Below are positions 45,455-55,187 of a stretch of DNA of 64,000 nucleotides, piece after piece (the stretch's first letter is position 1; each line of letters starts with the position of its first letter). The position numbers and the translations under genes are program-made. The stretch comes from Cobetia sp. cqz5-12 (GTDB taxonomy: Bacteria; Pseudomonadota; Gammaproteobacteria; Pseudomonadales; Halomonadaceae), in the NCBI RefSeq assembly GCF_016495405.1, contig NZ_CP044522.1, positions 1,798,001-1,862,000 on the forward strand. The letters run 5' to 3'. Under the pieces are notes generated by a model. The model was not told the DNA's origin. It made no database searches and saw nothing but the letters and a program-made list of their open reading frames with translations.

Positions 45455-47077
45455 ATGGTCAAATTGCTCTCAGGACTTCGGTGGCAATACCGAACCTTCC
45501 TTCACAAACGTAGGCAGCTGGCCGTCGCCAGCGTCCTGATGAGCTTGGCCGTGGTGCAGCCCAGCCATGCGCAAGATGCCTCAGCGGCGCAGGCATCGGC
45601 GGCTGACACACGACGTCTGGAGATCGTCGCTCCCTTTGACATCAAGGGGGCAGACCCGCTGTTGAGCGGTATCCTGTTTCAGCGCATGCAGGTCGTCGAG
45701 ACCCTGGTGGATGTCGATGCCACGGGCGAATTGCGTCCAGGCCTTGCCACGGATTGGAGCGTCTCAAAAGACGGCCTAGAGTGGCGCTTCACGCTGCGTT
45801 CCGGCGTGCAGTTCCATGATGGCAGCCGTCTGGATGCCGAAGTCGCGCGTCAGAGTCTCGAGATCGCACGTGCCAAGCCGGGCATCTTGAAGTCAGTGCC
45901 GATCGAGCGGATCGTCGCTGAAGATGACCAGACGCTGGTGATTGCCCTCAGCGAGCCCTTCGCGGCACTGCCGGCCTATCTGGCCGATTATCGCCAGCAG
46001 ATTCTGGCCTCGGCAGCCTACGATGGGTCGGGTACTGCCCAGGAGGTCATCGGTACCGGCCCTTATCGCATGCAGCGCATGACGCCGCCGCTGAGCCTGG
46101 AAGTCGTCGCGTTCGAGAACTACTGGGGCGAGCAGCCCGAGGTACGTCAGGCACGCTATCAGGCGGTCAGTCGCGCCGAGGGCAGGGCATTGATCGCCGA
46201 GAGCGGAGATGCCGACTTCACCTATGGGCTGGACCCCGCCAGTCGCCAGCGTCTCTCCCAATCGCCGCGTGTGACTCTGGCAGCGGCCGCGACGCCGCGC
46301 ACGATGCTGTTGAAGGTCAACGCCAATCATCCGGCCTTTCAGGACCCCGCTGTACGGCGTGCATTGAGTCTGGCGATCGATCGTACCGCCATCGCGCAGG
46401 TCGTGCTGCGCTATCCGCGTGGCGCCAGCCAGCTGTTCCCGCCGATGGTGGAAGGCTGGCATGACCCCGCACTGCCCGAACTCCATCAGGACGTCGCCAA
46501 GGCGCGTGCACTGCTGGACGCCGCAGGTTGGACCGTCGGCGAGGAGGGCATCCGCCACAAGGATGGCCAGCGTCTCGCGATCAGTCTGATCACCTTCTCG
46601 GACCGTCCGGAGCTGCCGCTGGTTGCCACGGTGCTGGAGCGCCAGTTCCACGCCATCGGCATCCAGACACGTCTGGATATCACCAACTTCTCGGCGATTC
46701 CGGCTGGCCACCACGACGGCAGCCTCGACATGGCCCTGTTCGCGCGCAATCTGGCCATGGTGCCGGACCCCATCGGCAACGTGCTGAGCGATTACGCGGG
46801 GACGCCTGAATCCCCCGGCGGTGATTGGGGGGCGATGGGCTGGTTTGACGCCGACTTCACCGCTGAGCTTGAGCGCATGGCACGTGAGGGCTACGGGCCC
46901 ACGCCCGCAGGAGAGGACCCGCGCGCCCAGGCCAGCGGCGTGATCCAGCGGGCGCTGCCCGTGATCCCCATCGCCTGGTACTACCAGAACCTGGCGATCT
47001 CCAATCGACTGCAAAGCGCTCAGGTAGACCCCTGGGAGCGTAGTTTCGGCCTTTCAGAATTGCGGTGGGCACAATGA
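45455..47077 (+). CDS. ABC importer substrate-binding protein, family 5 (nickel/peptide/metallophore type)
   Basis: 540 residues. The signal peptide (LAVASVLMSLAVVQPSHA) has a long basic n-region. The body is SBP family 5, with EIVAPFDIKGADP, ATDWSVSKDGLEWRFTLRSGVQFHDG, VIGTGPYRM, and RRALSLAIDRTAIA. NikA, CntA, OppA and DppA share this fold and are not separable here. The gene heads a four-gene operon with two permeases and a double ATPase, linked by ATGA overlaps. The Zur-like box upstream points to metal or metallophore uptake rather than peptides. Confidence 0.88.
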   Translation: MVKLLSGLRWQYRTFLHKRRQLAVASVLMSLAVVQPSHAQDASAAQASAADTRRLEIVAPFDIKGADPLLSGILFQRMQVVETLVDVDATGELRPGLATDWSVSKDGLEWRFTLRSGVQFHDGSRLDAEVARQSLEIARAKPGILKSVPIERIVAEDDQTLVIALSEPFAALPAYLADYRQQILASAAYDGSGTAQEVIGTGPYRMQRMTPPLSLEVVAFENYWGEQPEVRQARYQAVSRAEGRALIAESGDADFTYGLDPASRQRLSQSPRVTLAAAATPRTMLLKVNANHPAFQDPAVRRALSLAIDRTAIAQVVLRYPRGASQLFPPMVEGWHDPALPELHQDVAKARALLDAAGWTVGEEGIRHKDGQRLAISLITFSDRPELPLVATVLERQFHAIGIQTRLDITNFSAIPAGHHDGSLDMALFARNLAMVPDPIGNVLSDYAGTPESPGGDWGAMGWFDADFTAELERMAREGYGPTPAGEDPRAQASGVIQRALPVIPIAWYYQNLAISNRLQSAQVDPWERSFGLSELRWAQ

Positions 47078-48000
47078 ATATCCCTTCACGTCTGTTGCAG
47101 CTATTGATGGTGGTGCTGATGGTCGGCGGCGCCAGCTATCTGATGATGCAGAGTCTGCCCGGCGATGCCGCCTGGCGCATCGCGGCCGGTCGCTATGGTT
47201 ATGACGCGCTGGATGCGGCCGCTGCGGCCTCGGTGCGCGCCGAACTGGGTCTCGAGGCACAGGGCGGCTTGCACTTCCTTTACTGGCTGGGCGATATCCT
47301 GCGCCTGGAGCTTGGCACCTCGCTGATTTCCGGTGAATCGGTGTGGGTGGAGATTCGTCACCAGCTGGGCAACTCCTTGTCACTCGCCGGCGCGGCGCTG
47401 GGCATCTCGCTGCTGATCGGCCCGCCGCTGGGGCTGCTGGCCGGTCTGCGTGCCGGTGGCTGGCTGGACCGAAGCCTGCTGGCCGTCTGCAGCCTGCTGC
47501 GCGCCACGCCGCAGTTCTTGCTGGCGCTGGTGCTGATCCTGCTGATCTCGGTGGAGATGGGCCTGCTGCCGGCTGCCGGTCACGGTGAGCCGCAGCACTT
47601 CATTCTGCCGGCGATGACGCTGGCGCTCGGGCTGGCAGCGGTATCGGCACGTCTGGCACGCGATGCCATGGCCGCTGTCACCCAGACGGCCTTCCATGAT
47701 TTCGCGCGCTGGAAGGGCCTCAGCAACGCCCAGACCTTCTGGCGTCACGGCCTGCGCCATGTGGCCTTGCCGCTGGTGACCTATCTGGGGCTGCAGTTCG
47801 TGACCCTGGTGGAAGGGGTGGTGGTGATCGAGAGCATCTTCGGCTGGCCGGGCATCGGCCATGCGCTGGTGCACGCCATCTTCTCGCGCGATGTGCCGAT
47901 GGTGCAGGGCACCGCCCTGGTGCTGGGCGTCGGCTTTGTCTTGATCAATCTGCTGGTCGATCTGCTGGGTCGCCAACTGGACCCACGGGGTGTGAAATGA
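47074..48000 (+). CDS. ABC importer permease (DppB/NikB type)
   Basis: 308 residues and about six membrane helices. The BPD permease motif is DAMAAVTQTAFHDFARWKGLSNAQTFWRHGLRH, followed by VTLVEGVVVIESIFGWPGIGHALVHAIFSRD. The start overlaps the receptor stop (ATGA); a GTG 9 nt upstream is less likely. It is one of the two membrane subunits of the importer. Confidence 0.92.
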   Translation: MNIPSRLLQLLMVVLMVGGASYLMMQSLPGDAAWRIAAGRYGYDALDAAAAASVRAELGLEAQGGLHFLYWLGDILRLELGTSLISGESVWVEIRHQLGNSLSLAGAALGISLLIGPPLGLLAGLRAGGWLDRSLLAVCSLLRATPQFLLALVLILLISVEMGLLPAAGHGEPQHFILPAMTLALGLAAVSARLARDAMAAVTQTAFHDFARWKGLSNAQTFWRHGLRHVALPLVTYLGLQFVTLVEGVVVIESIFGWPGIGHALVHAIFSRDVPMVQGTALVLGVGFVLINLLVDLLGRQLDPRGVK

Positions 48001-48914
48001 ATCAGGTGGTGGAAGGGCTCGCGCCGCAGCGCGTGGACGCCGTGCGTCGTCCACGTCTTGACTGGCCATTGCGCCGGGTGATCGGGGCCGCGCTGGTCGC
48101 GAGCCTCGTGCTGCTGGCTCTGCTGGGCAATCTGGTGATACCGGGAGACCCGCTGGAGCAGCATCTCTATCGTGCGCTGCAGGGCGCAAATGCCGTTGGT
48201 GCCACTGACGCCGGTGAGATGATCACCAGCGCCCCGCTGGGCTATGACCATCTTGGGCGCTCCCTGTATCACCGTCTGGTGGCGGCGCTCGGGCTGTCGC
48301 TTTCCATTGCCGCAGGGGCGGTGATTCTGGCCGCGTTTTCAGGCATCTCGCTGGGTTTGCTGGCCGCGGGACGCGGTGGCTGGGCCGAGCGCCTGTTGAG
48401 CCTGGTGTCAGACAGCCTGCTGGCATTGCCGGGGCTGCTGCTGGTGCTGATGGTCAGCGTCATCCTGCCGTCGACGCCGCTGGCATTGTGGTTGGGCCTG
48501 TCGCTGGTGCTGTGGGTGGAATTCTTCCGTCTGGCCCGTGCCACCGGTCGCAGCGTGCTGGCGAGTCCCGGCGTCGAGGCCAGTCGTCTGCTGGGCTTCG
48601 GAGCCTGGTACCGTTTTCGTCATCACCTGTGGCCGGAAATGGCGCCCGTGATGATGACGGCGATGGCCTTCGGCATGGCCAACGCCCTGATGGCGATTGC
48701 CGCGCTGGGTTTCGTCCACGTCGGCATTCCGGAGCCTACGCCGGAGCTGGGCACCATGATGGTCGAGCTGTTGCCGTATTGGCGTGAAGCGCCGTTCGCG
48801 CTGCTGACGCCGGTGCTGGTCACCTTCCTGCTGTTGCTGGGACTGTTGCTGATGTCCGGCAGCAAGGCCAGAACGTCAACCGCCGCAGACACCCTCGAAG
48901 GAGCGCGCCCATGA
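47997..48914 (+). CDS. ABC importer permease (DppC/NikC type)
   Basis: 305 residues and about six membrane helices. The N-terminus has the DppC-type cytoplasmic tail and first helix; the periplasmic loop holds the family motif APLGYDHLGRSLYHRLVAAL. The EAA-like loop is ASPGVEASRLLGFGAWYRFRHHLWPEM, and AIAALGFVHVGIPEPTPELG follows. It overlaps its neighbours by ATGA on both sides. Confidence 0.92.
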   Translation: MNQVVEGLAPQRVDAVRRPRLDWPLRRVIGAALVASLVLLALLGNLVIPGDPLEQHLYRALQGANAVGATDAGEMITSAPLGYDHLGRSLYHRLVAALGLSLSIAAGAVILAAFSGISLGLLAAGRGGWAERLLSLVSDSLLALPGLLLVLMVSVILPSTPLALWLGLSLVLWVEFFRLARATGRSVLASPGVEASRLLGFGAWYRFRHHLWPEMAPVMMTAMAFGMANALMAIAALGFVHVGIPEPTPELGTMMVELLPYWREAPFALLTPVLVTFLLLLGLLLMSGSKARTSTAADTLEGARP

Positions 48915-50428
48915 ATGTCGCGACAATGACCACGCCTGTCTCTCACACGCGGCATGGGGCAACGGCGGATGATGTGGTGCTGTGTGCCGAGGATGTGAGC
49001 GTGAGGGTCCGCGGCGCGCAGACGGCGCTGCTGGCACCTGTCTCGCTTGCGCTCAAGGCGGGAGAACCGCTGGTGGTGATCGGTGAGACGGGGTCCGGCA
49101 AGAGTCTGCTGGCTCAGGCACTGCTGGGCACGCTGCCCCCGGAACTTGTGGCCTCCGGCAGCCTGTGGCTCGACGGCGAGCAATATCCTCTGCACACGCC
49201 ACAGAATCGTCGCCCGCTCTGGGGTCGTCGCCTGGCGGTATTGCCCCAGGAGCCCTGGCTGGCGCTGGACCCGTTGATGAAGGTAATTCGTCAGGTCGGT
49301 GAGGCATATCGTCTGGTTGCGGGGCGTTCGGCGCAGGCCTCCCACGCGGCCGCGCGCAGCGATCTGGAGCAGCTGGGTGTCGCCGCGGCCAGCGAGCAGC
49401 TGCCGGGCAAGCTGTCCGGCGGCATGGCGCAACGCGTGGCCTTTGCGGCCGCCCGCGCCGGCGGCGCACCGCTGTTGATCGCCGACGAGCCGACCAAGGG
49501 GCTGGACGCCGCCCGCGTCAGCGAGATCGGCGAGCTGCTGCTCAAGTCACTGGCCGAGACACCGCGTGCCGGCTTGATGGTCATCACCCATGACATGGCG
49601 CTGGCGCACCAGATCGGTGGCTGCCTGATGGTGGTACGCAAGGGCGAAGTGATCGAGCAGGGCGCGACGCGTGATGTGCTGGCCGCACCGACACATGCCT
49701 ATACCCGACGCCTGGTGAATGCCGCGCCACAGGCCTGGCCTGAGGCCGCCTTTAAGCCGGCAGCCGACAGTGCAAACCGTGATGGCAAGGCGGCAGGCGA
49801 GACCATCATCCGCGCCGAGAATCTGACCATCGCGCGCGGGGAGACCGCGCTGCTGCGTGACGTGGAACTCAGTGTGAAGAGTGGTGAGATCATCGGCGTC
49901 CAGGGCGCTTCCGGCTGTGGCAAGTCATCGCTGGGTGATGCACTGCTCGGCCTGTTGGCACCGCATTCAGGACGCGTAGTCCAGCATGCCGAACGCCTGG
50001 AGTATCAGAAGCTCTATCAGGACCCCGTAGTAACTTTCCCGCCACGCCGGACACTGGGGCGCCTGTTGAAGGATCTCAGCGCACGCCATCGTCTCGACGA
50101 CAGCCAGCTGCCGCAGCTGATGGCGCAACTGAGCCTGGCGCCGGAATTGCTCTCGCGTCTGCCGGGACAGGTCTCGGGTGGCGAGCTGCAGCGTTTCGCA
50201 CTGTTGCGTCTGATGCTGATCAAGCCGCGCTTCGTGTTCGCCGATGAGCCGACCTCACGCCTCGACCCGCTGGTCCAGCAGGAGGTGATCGCCTGCATGG
50301 TGAAGATGGTGCGCGAGCAGGGCACGGCGCTGGTACTGGTCAGTCATGATGCGGCACTGCTGCGCAAGGTCGCGGATCGCGTGCTGGTGGTGGAGGAAGG
50401 TCGCTTGAAGGCGCGTCAGGAAATCTGA
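48911..50428 (+). CDS. ABC importer ATPase with two fused nucleotide-binding domains
   Basis: 505 residues. Domain 1: Walker A GETGSGKSLLAQ (about 57-68), signature LSGGMAQRVAFA, Walker B LLIADEPTKGLD. Domain 2: Walker A GASGCGKSSLGD (about 333-344), signature VSGGELQRFALL, Walker B FVFADEPTSRLD. It is equivalent to DppD plus DppF or NikD plus NikE in one chain and powers the importer at the inner-membrane face. The second domain is compact, with few residues between its Walker A and the signature. It is the last gene of the operon. Confidence 0.92.
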   Translation: MNVATMTTPVSHTRHGATADDVVLCAEDVSVRVRGAQTALLAPVSLALKAGEPLVVIGETGSGKSLLAQALLGTLPPELVASGSLWLDGEQYPLHTPQNRRPLWGRRLAVLPQEPWLALDPLMKVIRQVGEAYRLVAGRSAQASHAAARSDLEQLGVAAASEQLPGKLSGGMAQRVAFAAARAGGAPLLIADEPTKGLDAARVSEIGELLLKSLAETPRAGLMVITHDMALAHQIGGCLMVVRKGEVIEQGATRDVLAAPTHAYTRRLVNAAPQAWPEAAFKPAADSANRDGKAAGETIIRAENLTIARGETALLRDVELSVKSGEIIGVQGASGCGKSSLGDALLGLLAPHSGRVVQHAERLEYQKLYQDPVVTFPPRRTLGRLLKDLSARHRLDDSQLPQLMAQLSLAPELLSRLPGQVSGGELQRFALLRLMLIKPRFVFADEPTSRLDPLVQQEVIACMVKMVREQGTALVLVSHDAALLRKVADRVLVVEEGRLKARQEI

Positions 50429-50523
50429 TCGCTCAACAGGCCCACGGCGGCAGGGTCGCGACAGCAAGAGGGCGTTGGCGTGTCTGTTGCGTGCACCAGG
50501 ATGAGAGGCACATGGAGCGCAGC

Positions 50524-51063
50524 TCAGCTCCCCAGCAGGGCCGGATTGGCTTGCCAGACGGACCAGGTCAGCGCACTGGCCAGGGTCACCCACGCCAGGT
50601 AGGGCAGCATCAACAGTCCGGCGAAGCGATCGATGCGCCAGAAGGCGAACAGGGTGACGGCAATCAGCGTCCACAGTATCAGTACGTCGATGAAGGCCGC
50701 CTGACCGAGATGCCAGGCGAAGAACAGCCAGCTCCACAGGGCATTGACGATCAGTTGCACCACGAAGAGTCCGAGCGCCAGACGATGGCGCGAGCGGAAA
50801 CCGTTGCTGGCATGCAGACCATCGCGCGCGACCCGCCAGGCGGCGAGTGCCATCATCACGAACAATGCCGTCCAAACTGGCCCGAAGGCGCCCGCTGGAG
50901 GTGCCCATGCGGGCTGAGTGAGGCTTGCGTAGAAGGTCTTGGCATCTACCGAAGCCAGTGCACCGATGGCGGCAGTGAGAAAGCTCAACCCGAACCAGAT
51001 TCCCATCTGCACGGTGGCGCGCAGGGCGGTGGGGGGTGAGGATGGTGAGCGCTGCAAGGTCAT
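50524..51063 (-). CDS. tspO: TspO/MBR-family tryptophan-rich sensory protein
   Basis: 179 residues from ATG 51063 (MTLQRSPSS), with five membrane helices. TspO hallmarks are SLTQPAWAPPAGAFGPVWTALFVMMALAAW and NALWSWLFFAW. Members bind porphyrins and cholesterol-like ligands and modulate stress responses in the outer or inner membrane. The upstream extension to 51138 is not part of the family. It is on the same strand as the RhtA-like gene, 90 nt downstream of it. Confidence 0.9.
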   Translation of the reverse strand: MTLQRSPSSPPTALRATVQMGIWFGLSFLTAAIGALASVDAKTFYASLTQPAWAPPAGAFGPVWTALFVMMALAAWRVARDGLHASNGFRSRHRLALGLFVVQLIVNALWSWLFFAWHLGQAAFIDVLILWTLIAVTLFAFWRIDRFAGLLMLPYLAWVTLASALTWSVWQANPALLGS

Positions 51064-51152
51064 CGGCTGCCTCCTGCTTTCATGGGACGTGATGAAGGAA
51101 TGAACGATATACCACGCTGGGCCATGAGAAACGACCATGCCTCATACGTTGC

Positions 51153-52046
51153 TCAGTCCGGTATCGGGGCGTCGAAAACGTCCGTGCGGCGACCGGTCAG
51201 CGTCGTGCCAACCGAGGCGGTGATCACAAGTCCAATCGCAAGCCATTGTAGTAGGCCCAATGCCTGGCCGAGGAACAGCAGTCCGGACAGCGCCGCCACG
51301 GCCGGCTCCAGACTCATCAGAGTGCCGAAGGTATGGGTCGGCAGGCGCGGTAGAGCGATCATCTCGAGCGTGTAGGGCAGGGCGGTCGAGAGCACGGCGA
51401 CGGCCAAGGCCAATGGCAATATCTCGAGTGAGAACATGGCGCTGCCCGCTTCCATCACGCCGATGGGCGCGACCACCACCGCCGCGATCGTGATCCCCAA
51501 TGCGGCACTCTGGGTGCCGTTGCCTGCCCCGGCCTTCTGGCCGAACAGAATGTAGAGCGCCCAGCACACGCCGGCCCCGAGGGCGAAGGCGGCACCGACG
51601 GGGTCGATCGGCGCAGCGGTGTCCTCACCCAGCAACAGCAGCAACACCAATCCGATGATCGCCAGCGCCACCCAGCCCAGGTCAAGCCAGCGACGTGAGC
51701 TCAACAGTGCCACGGCCAGCGGACCGGTGAATTCCAGTGCCACGGCGATGCCCAGCGGTACTGTCTTGAGGGCCTGGTAGAACAGCAGGTTCATCACACC
51801 CAGCGCCACGCCATAGAGAGTGATGGACTTCCAGGCCTTGCGTGTCACCGGTTTGCGCCACGGGCGCAGAATGGCCAGCAGCAGAACCGAGGCGATGATC
51901 AATCGAATTGCCGTCGCGCCCGCTGCACCGATCATCGGGAACAGGGAAGTGGCCAGCGAAGCACCGCTCTGGATCGAGCACATGGCGACCAGCAACATGG
52001 CGACGGGCCACAGACGAGAAGAGGAGGCTGCGACAGCAACGGACAT
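51153..52046 (-). CDS. EamA/RhtA-family amino-acid exporter
   Basis: 297 residues and ten membrane helices in two EamA repeats. RhtA-like features are AMCSIQSGASLATSLFPMIGAAGATAIRL at the N-terminus, QALKTVPLGIAVALEFTGPLAVAL in repeat 1 and ALPRLPTHTFGTLMSLEPAVAALSGLLFLGQ in repeat 2. RhtA exports threonine and homoserine. The start at 52046 follows AAGGAGA. It is divergent from an XRE-cupin regulator that is its probable controller. Confidence 0.9.
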   Translation of the reverse strand: MSVAVAASSSRLWPVAMLLVAMCSIQSGASLATSLFPMIGAAGATAIRLIIASVLLLAILRPWRKPVTRKAWKSITLYGVALGVMNLLFYQALKTVPLGIAVALEFTGPLAVALLSSRRWLDLGWVALAIIGLVLLLLLGEDTAAPIDPVGAAFALGAGVCWALYILFGQKAGAGNGTQSAALGITIAAVVVAPIGVMEAGSAMFSLEILPLALAVAVLSTALPYTLEMIALPRLPTHTFGTLMSLEPAVAALSGLLFLGQALGLLQWLAIGLVITASVGTTLTGRRTDVFDAPIPD

Positions 52047-52192
52047 GGTGTCTCCTTGAGTGATCCTGTGGGTGATGGTCATGGTCAGCCAGCAACACAT
52101 GCGGCATGATTCGTGGACATTGAGGTAGCAAGGGGAGGGAGCTTGAGGCCAGTTGAATGCCGGCTTCCCTCATCGTCAGCGGGATTGTACGG

Positions 52193-52765
52193 ATGCGCAC
52201 TATATTGCACAACAGGAAAGATCGACCCGATGTTCTGGTCCATGTCGCGGCCAATGTACGCCGCCTGCGTCTGGCCGCCGAGCTGAGCCAGCAGGCACTC
52301 GCGGATCAGGCCGAGATCAGTCGCCGCATGCTGGTGAACATCGAGAAGGGCGACGTCAATGTCAGCCTCGGTACGCTCGACAAGCTCGCCGAGGCGCTTG
52401 GAGTGCTCTTCTACGCGCTGGTGCAGCCCCCGGAAAGCGAAGACTCGGCACGCATCAATGAGGTGGCCTGGGTCGGGCAGGCGCCCGAAAGCCGCGCCGT
52501 GCTGCTGGCCAGCAAGCCGGCGACCCAGGAAGTCGAGTTATGGGACTGGGCCCTCGCCCCCGGCGAGCACTATGACTCCGCGCCCGATGATGCCGGTTGG
52601 CACGAGATGCTGGTGGTCACGCAAGGTGAGCTGACTCTCACGCTGGAACGCGAGAAAATCGTCATTCGCGCCGGGGATTTCCATGTCTATCCCAGCGATC
52701 AGGCCTACCGCTACCACAACACGGGCACGGAGATGCTGCACTTCATTCGCAACGTGCTGCATTGA
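52193..52765 (+). CDS. XRE-type HTH regulator with C-terminal cupin
   Basis: 190 residues from ATG 52193 (MRTILHNRK); a start at 52157 would add 12. HTH: RRLRLAAELSQQALADQAEISRRMLVNIEKGDVNVSLGTLDKLAEALG. Cupin: HEMLVVTQGELTLTLEREKIVIRAGDFHVYPSDQAYRYHNTG, which binds an effector. These proteins often sit next to the exporter they control; here the divergent RhtA-like gene is 147 bp away. Confidence 0.88.
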   Translation: MRTILHNRKDRPDVLVHVAANVRRLRLAAELSQQALADQAEISRRMLVNIEKGDVNVSLGTLDKLAEALGVLFYALVQPPESEDSARINEVAWVGQAPESRAVLLASKPATQEVELWDWALAPGEHYDSAPDDAGWHEMLVVTQGELTLTLEREKIVIRAGDFHVYPSDQAYRYHNTGTEMLHFIRNVLH

Positions 52766-53455
52766 TCGCCCGACATGACATGAACTGCCGTGTGCCCGGG
52801 CGCCTGCCCGGACTCTCCGGTTCATGAAGATGGTGCAGGGGACAGGTGCAGGGGGCCGGTGCAGACGACAGGTGCAGACGACCAATGCTTACCCCTTTAC
52901 CGAGCATCTGCTGATCCCTAGCTGCGCCCCCGTGCGGCGCTGACTTCAGTCCAGCCTTCACCCACGCCCATCATCCCGGCGTTTCCCTTTTCCGTAATGT
53001 CCGCCCCTGCAAGCTTTTGCAAGGGCGGGGATTGAGGCGCGTGTCGAGACACATGTAGAGCTGCATGTAGAACCGCGTTCTGCCTCAAGGCCCCAGCCCG
53101 GCGAGCTTTCGCAGCTGATATTTTTCTCCAAGACCGTCTCTCGTCATGATGTTTCTCTCCAGTACTGCCTCTTTCAAACATTGCCTTGCGGCAACGCTGA
53201 TTGATGCGTCAGCACCCTGACAGATCACTGTCCTGTCACTGCTTTGGTATGTGAAATTCCTGATTTTCTAATATTTGGCAGAGAGATTGCTTGGTCATGT
53301 GCAAAAGTAATCGTTTGCCATCGATTTTGGCATTGGTCGTCACGCAAGTGGTTCGCATAGCCTGTGGCTATCTGGCGGGGGCTTGGGATGTCATGTGCAG
53401 ACCCGCCAGGGAAGGATGACTCCAATAACAAGACTCGCGTGTGAGGGACAAGAAT
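52766..53455 (+). other. 690-bp gene-free leader before nhaC
   Basis: No credible coding sequence. It contains iterated GACAGGTGCAG-like motifs (52838-52880), a hairpin at 53001-53028 (CCGCCCCTGCAA / TTGCAAGGGCGG with one mismatch, GCTT loop) that may terminate the XRE-cupin gene, and an A/T-rich stretch near 53250-53330 that is a reasonable promoter zone for nhaC. I could not match it to a named RNA motif. Confidence 0.5.
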
Positions 53456-54919
53456 ATGCAGCAACAGGATACGAAGGAATTGGTGTTTCGGGGTGGAGTG
53501 ATGGGCGCCCTGGTGCCGCTGATGGTGCTGGTGGCGGGGCTGATCTACCTCTCGGTATTCGAGCGTGCGGGCACCCAGCCTTTCTGGGCCTGCGCCTGGC
53601 TGGCGATGGGAGTCGGGCTCTTTCTGTGTCGTGATCGCTCGGCCTACTGCGAGAGCCTGCTGCGTGGCATGGGCAACCACACCGCGACCGCCATCATTGC
53701 CCTATGGCTGCTCGCCGGGGTATTCGGCAAGTTGATGATGGCAGGCGGACTCATCGATGGCCTGCAATGGATTGGTGCCTCGATGGGTGCCACAGGTGGT
53801 GTCTTCGTGGTGCTCGCCTTCGCCATCTGCATGGTGTTTTCGCTGGGTACCGGCACAAGCGTGGGCACTGTCATCGGCCTTGGGCCCGTGCTCTATCCGG
53901 CCGGCGTGATGCTGGGCGCAGACCCGACGATGCTGGCGGTGGCGCTGCTCTCGGGGGCTGCCTTTGGTGACAATCTGTCGCCAGTCTCGGATACCACCAT
54001 CGTGTCGTCCTTCACCCAGGGGGCGCAGGTCGCGGATGTCATTCGCACGCGTCTGCCGCTGGCACTGTCCGCAGCTGCCATCTGCGTGGTGATCTTCCTG
54101 GTGGCCGGTGGCAGCGAGACGGCGCTGACCGAGGTGCCTGCGCTGGCATCAGGCAATGCGCTCGGCCTGGTAATGCTGTTGCCTCTGGCCGTGGTGGTCG
54201 GCTTGGCCCTCAAGCGCCGCCATATCATCGAGGCGATGTTCTTCGGCAACCTGGTCGCCATGCTCTGTGCTCTCGTGATCGGCGCCATCAGCCTGGGCGA
54301 TATCTTTGCGCTGCCGGCACAGCGCGGTGAAAGCACAGGCTTGATCGAGAACGGTATCGCCTCGGTGACCGGCGCCGTGCTGTTCGCCCTGATGGTACTG
54401 GCACTGACGCAGGTGATTCTGGATGCTGGCCTGATGCGGCGTCTGCTCGACAAGGCCAATGACAGCTTGATCAGGTCGCGCACGGGAGCCGAGACAGGCA
54501 TCGTGGCGGTGACGATCGCGGCGTCCATCCCGCTGTCCGCCAATGCGCCGGCGCTGTTGCTGGTTGGCCCCGGGCTGGTGCGCAAGCTGGCCGAGAAGTT
54601 CGCAATCGCACCGGAGCGCAGTGCGAACCTGATGGATTGTGCCGTCTGCACGGTCTTCTTCCTGCTGCCCTGGCATATCGCGGTGGCAGTCTGGCAGCAG
54701 GTGATCGCTGCCAGTGCCGCCGAAGCGGGCGTCGCGGCGCCGAGTGCAATGGCGTCCTTCTTCACGCCTTACCCCTGGGCGATGCTGGTGGTACTGGCCA
54801 TCTCCATCACCTGGCGTGCGCGCAGCTCTCGCAAGCAGGGTATTCACGCGCAGCAGGCTGCAACCGCTCAAGGTGGGAATCCCGAGACGGTGCTGGCGGC
54901 GCCGGCCAGGGAAGTGTGA
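53456..54919 (+). CDS. nhaC: Na+/H+ antiporter, NhaC family
   Basis: About 487 residues and 11-12 membrane helices. NhaC blocks are VFSLGTGTSVGTVIGLGPVLYPAG, SGAAFGDNLSPVSDTTIVSSFTQG (the conserved Asp-rich cation site) and a C-terminal TIAASIPLSANAPALLLVGPGLVRK. It expels Na+ in exchange for protons at the inner membrane, as suits a halophile. The ATG at 53456 follows AGGGAC; GTG 53441 is possible. It is monocistronic, with a terminator at 54982. Confidence 0.92.
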   Translation: MQQQDTKELVFRGGVMGALVPLMVLVAGLIYLSVFERAGTQPFWACAWLAMGVGLFLCRDRSAYCESLLRGMGNHTATAIIALWLLAGVFGKLMMAGGLIDGLQWIGASMGATGGVFVVLAFAICMVFSLGTGTSVGTVIGLGPVLYPAGVMLGADPTMLAVALLSGAAFGDNLSPVSDTTIVSSFTQGAQVADVIRTRLPLALSAAAICVVIFLVAGGSETALTEVPALASGNALGLVMLLPLAVVVGLALKRRHIIEAMFFGNLVAMLCALVIGAISLGDIFALPAQRGESTGLIENGIASVTGAVLFALMVLALTQVILDAGLMRRLLDKANDSLIRSRTGAETGIVAVTIAASIPLSANAPALLLVGPGLVRKLAEKFAIAPERSANLMDCAVCTVFFLLPWHIAVAVWQQVIAASAAEAGVAAPSAMASFFTPYPWAMLVVLAISITWRARSSRKQGIHAQQAATAQGGNPETVLAAPAREV

Positions 54920-54981
54920 AACGTACACCGCTGGCCAGTGCGTGATTCAGCGCCCTGACGATTGATGCTTGATACACCCAG

Positions 54982-55021
54982 CGCCCCGCGACACTCCTGC
55001 CTCTTGGAGTCTCGCGGGGCG
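54982..55021 (+). terminator. Terminator of nhaC
   Basis: A 16-bp stem with one mismatch (CGCCCCGCGACACTCC against GGAGTCTCGCGGGGCG), 8-nt loop. Confidence 0.8.
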
Positions 55022-55187
55022 TTGTGGAGTCTTGAAGATGCTTTTCTGTTTCTGTCTCAATCCCAAGATATGTTCCAGGGGTAGCCCCTGTCATTGGCCT
55101 GCCTGAGGCAGGGCGGCATGCACTGCCCCGAACTCAATCCCGCATGGCCTGTCCCACTGTCATGACGTTTCATTTCAAGGAGCATGC

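Noticed and set aside
53225-53680. 151-codon minus-strand frame at the start of nhaC
   Set aside because: It overlaps the nhaC coding start antisense and is low-complexity; no ribosome-binding site.
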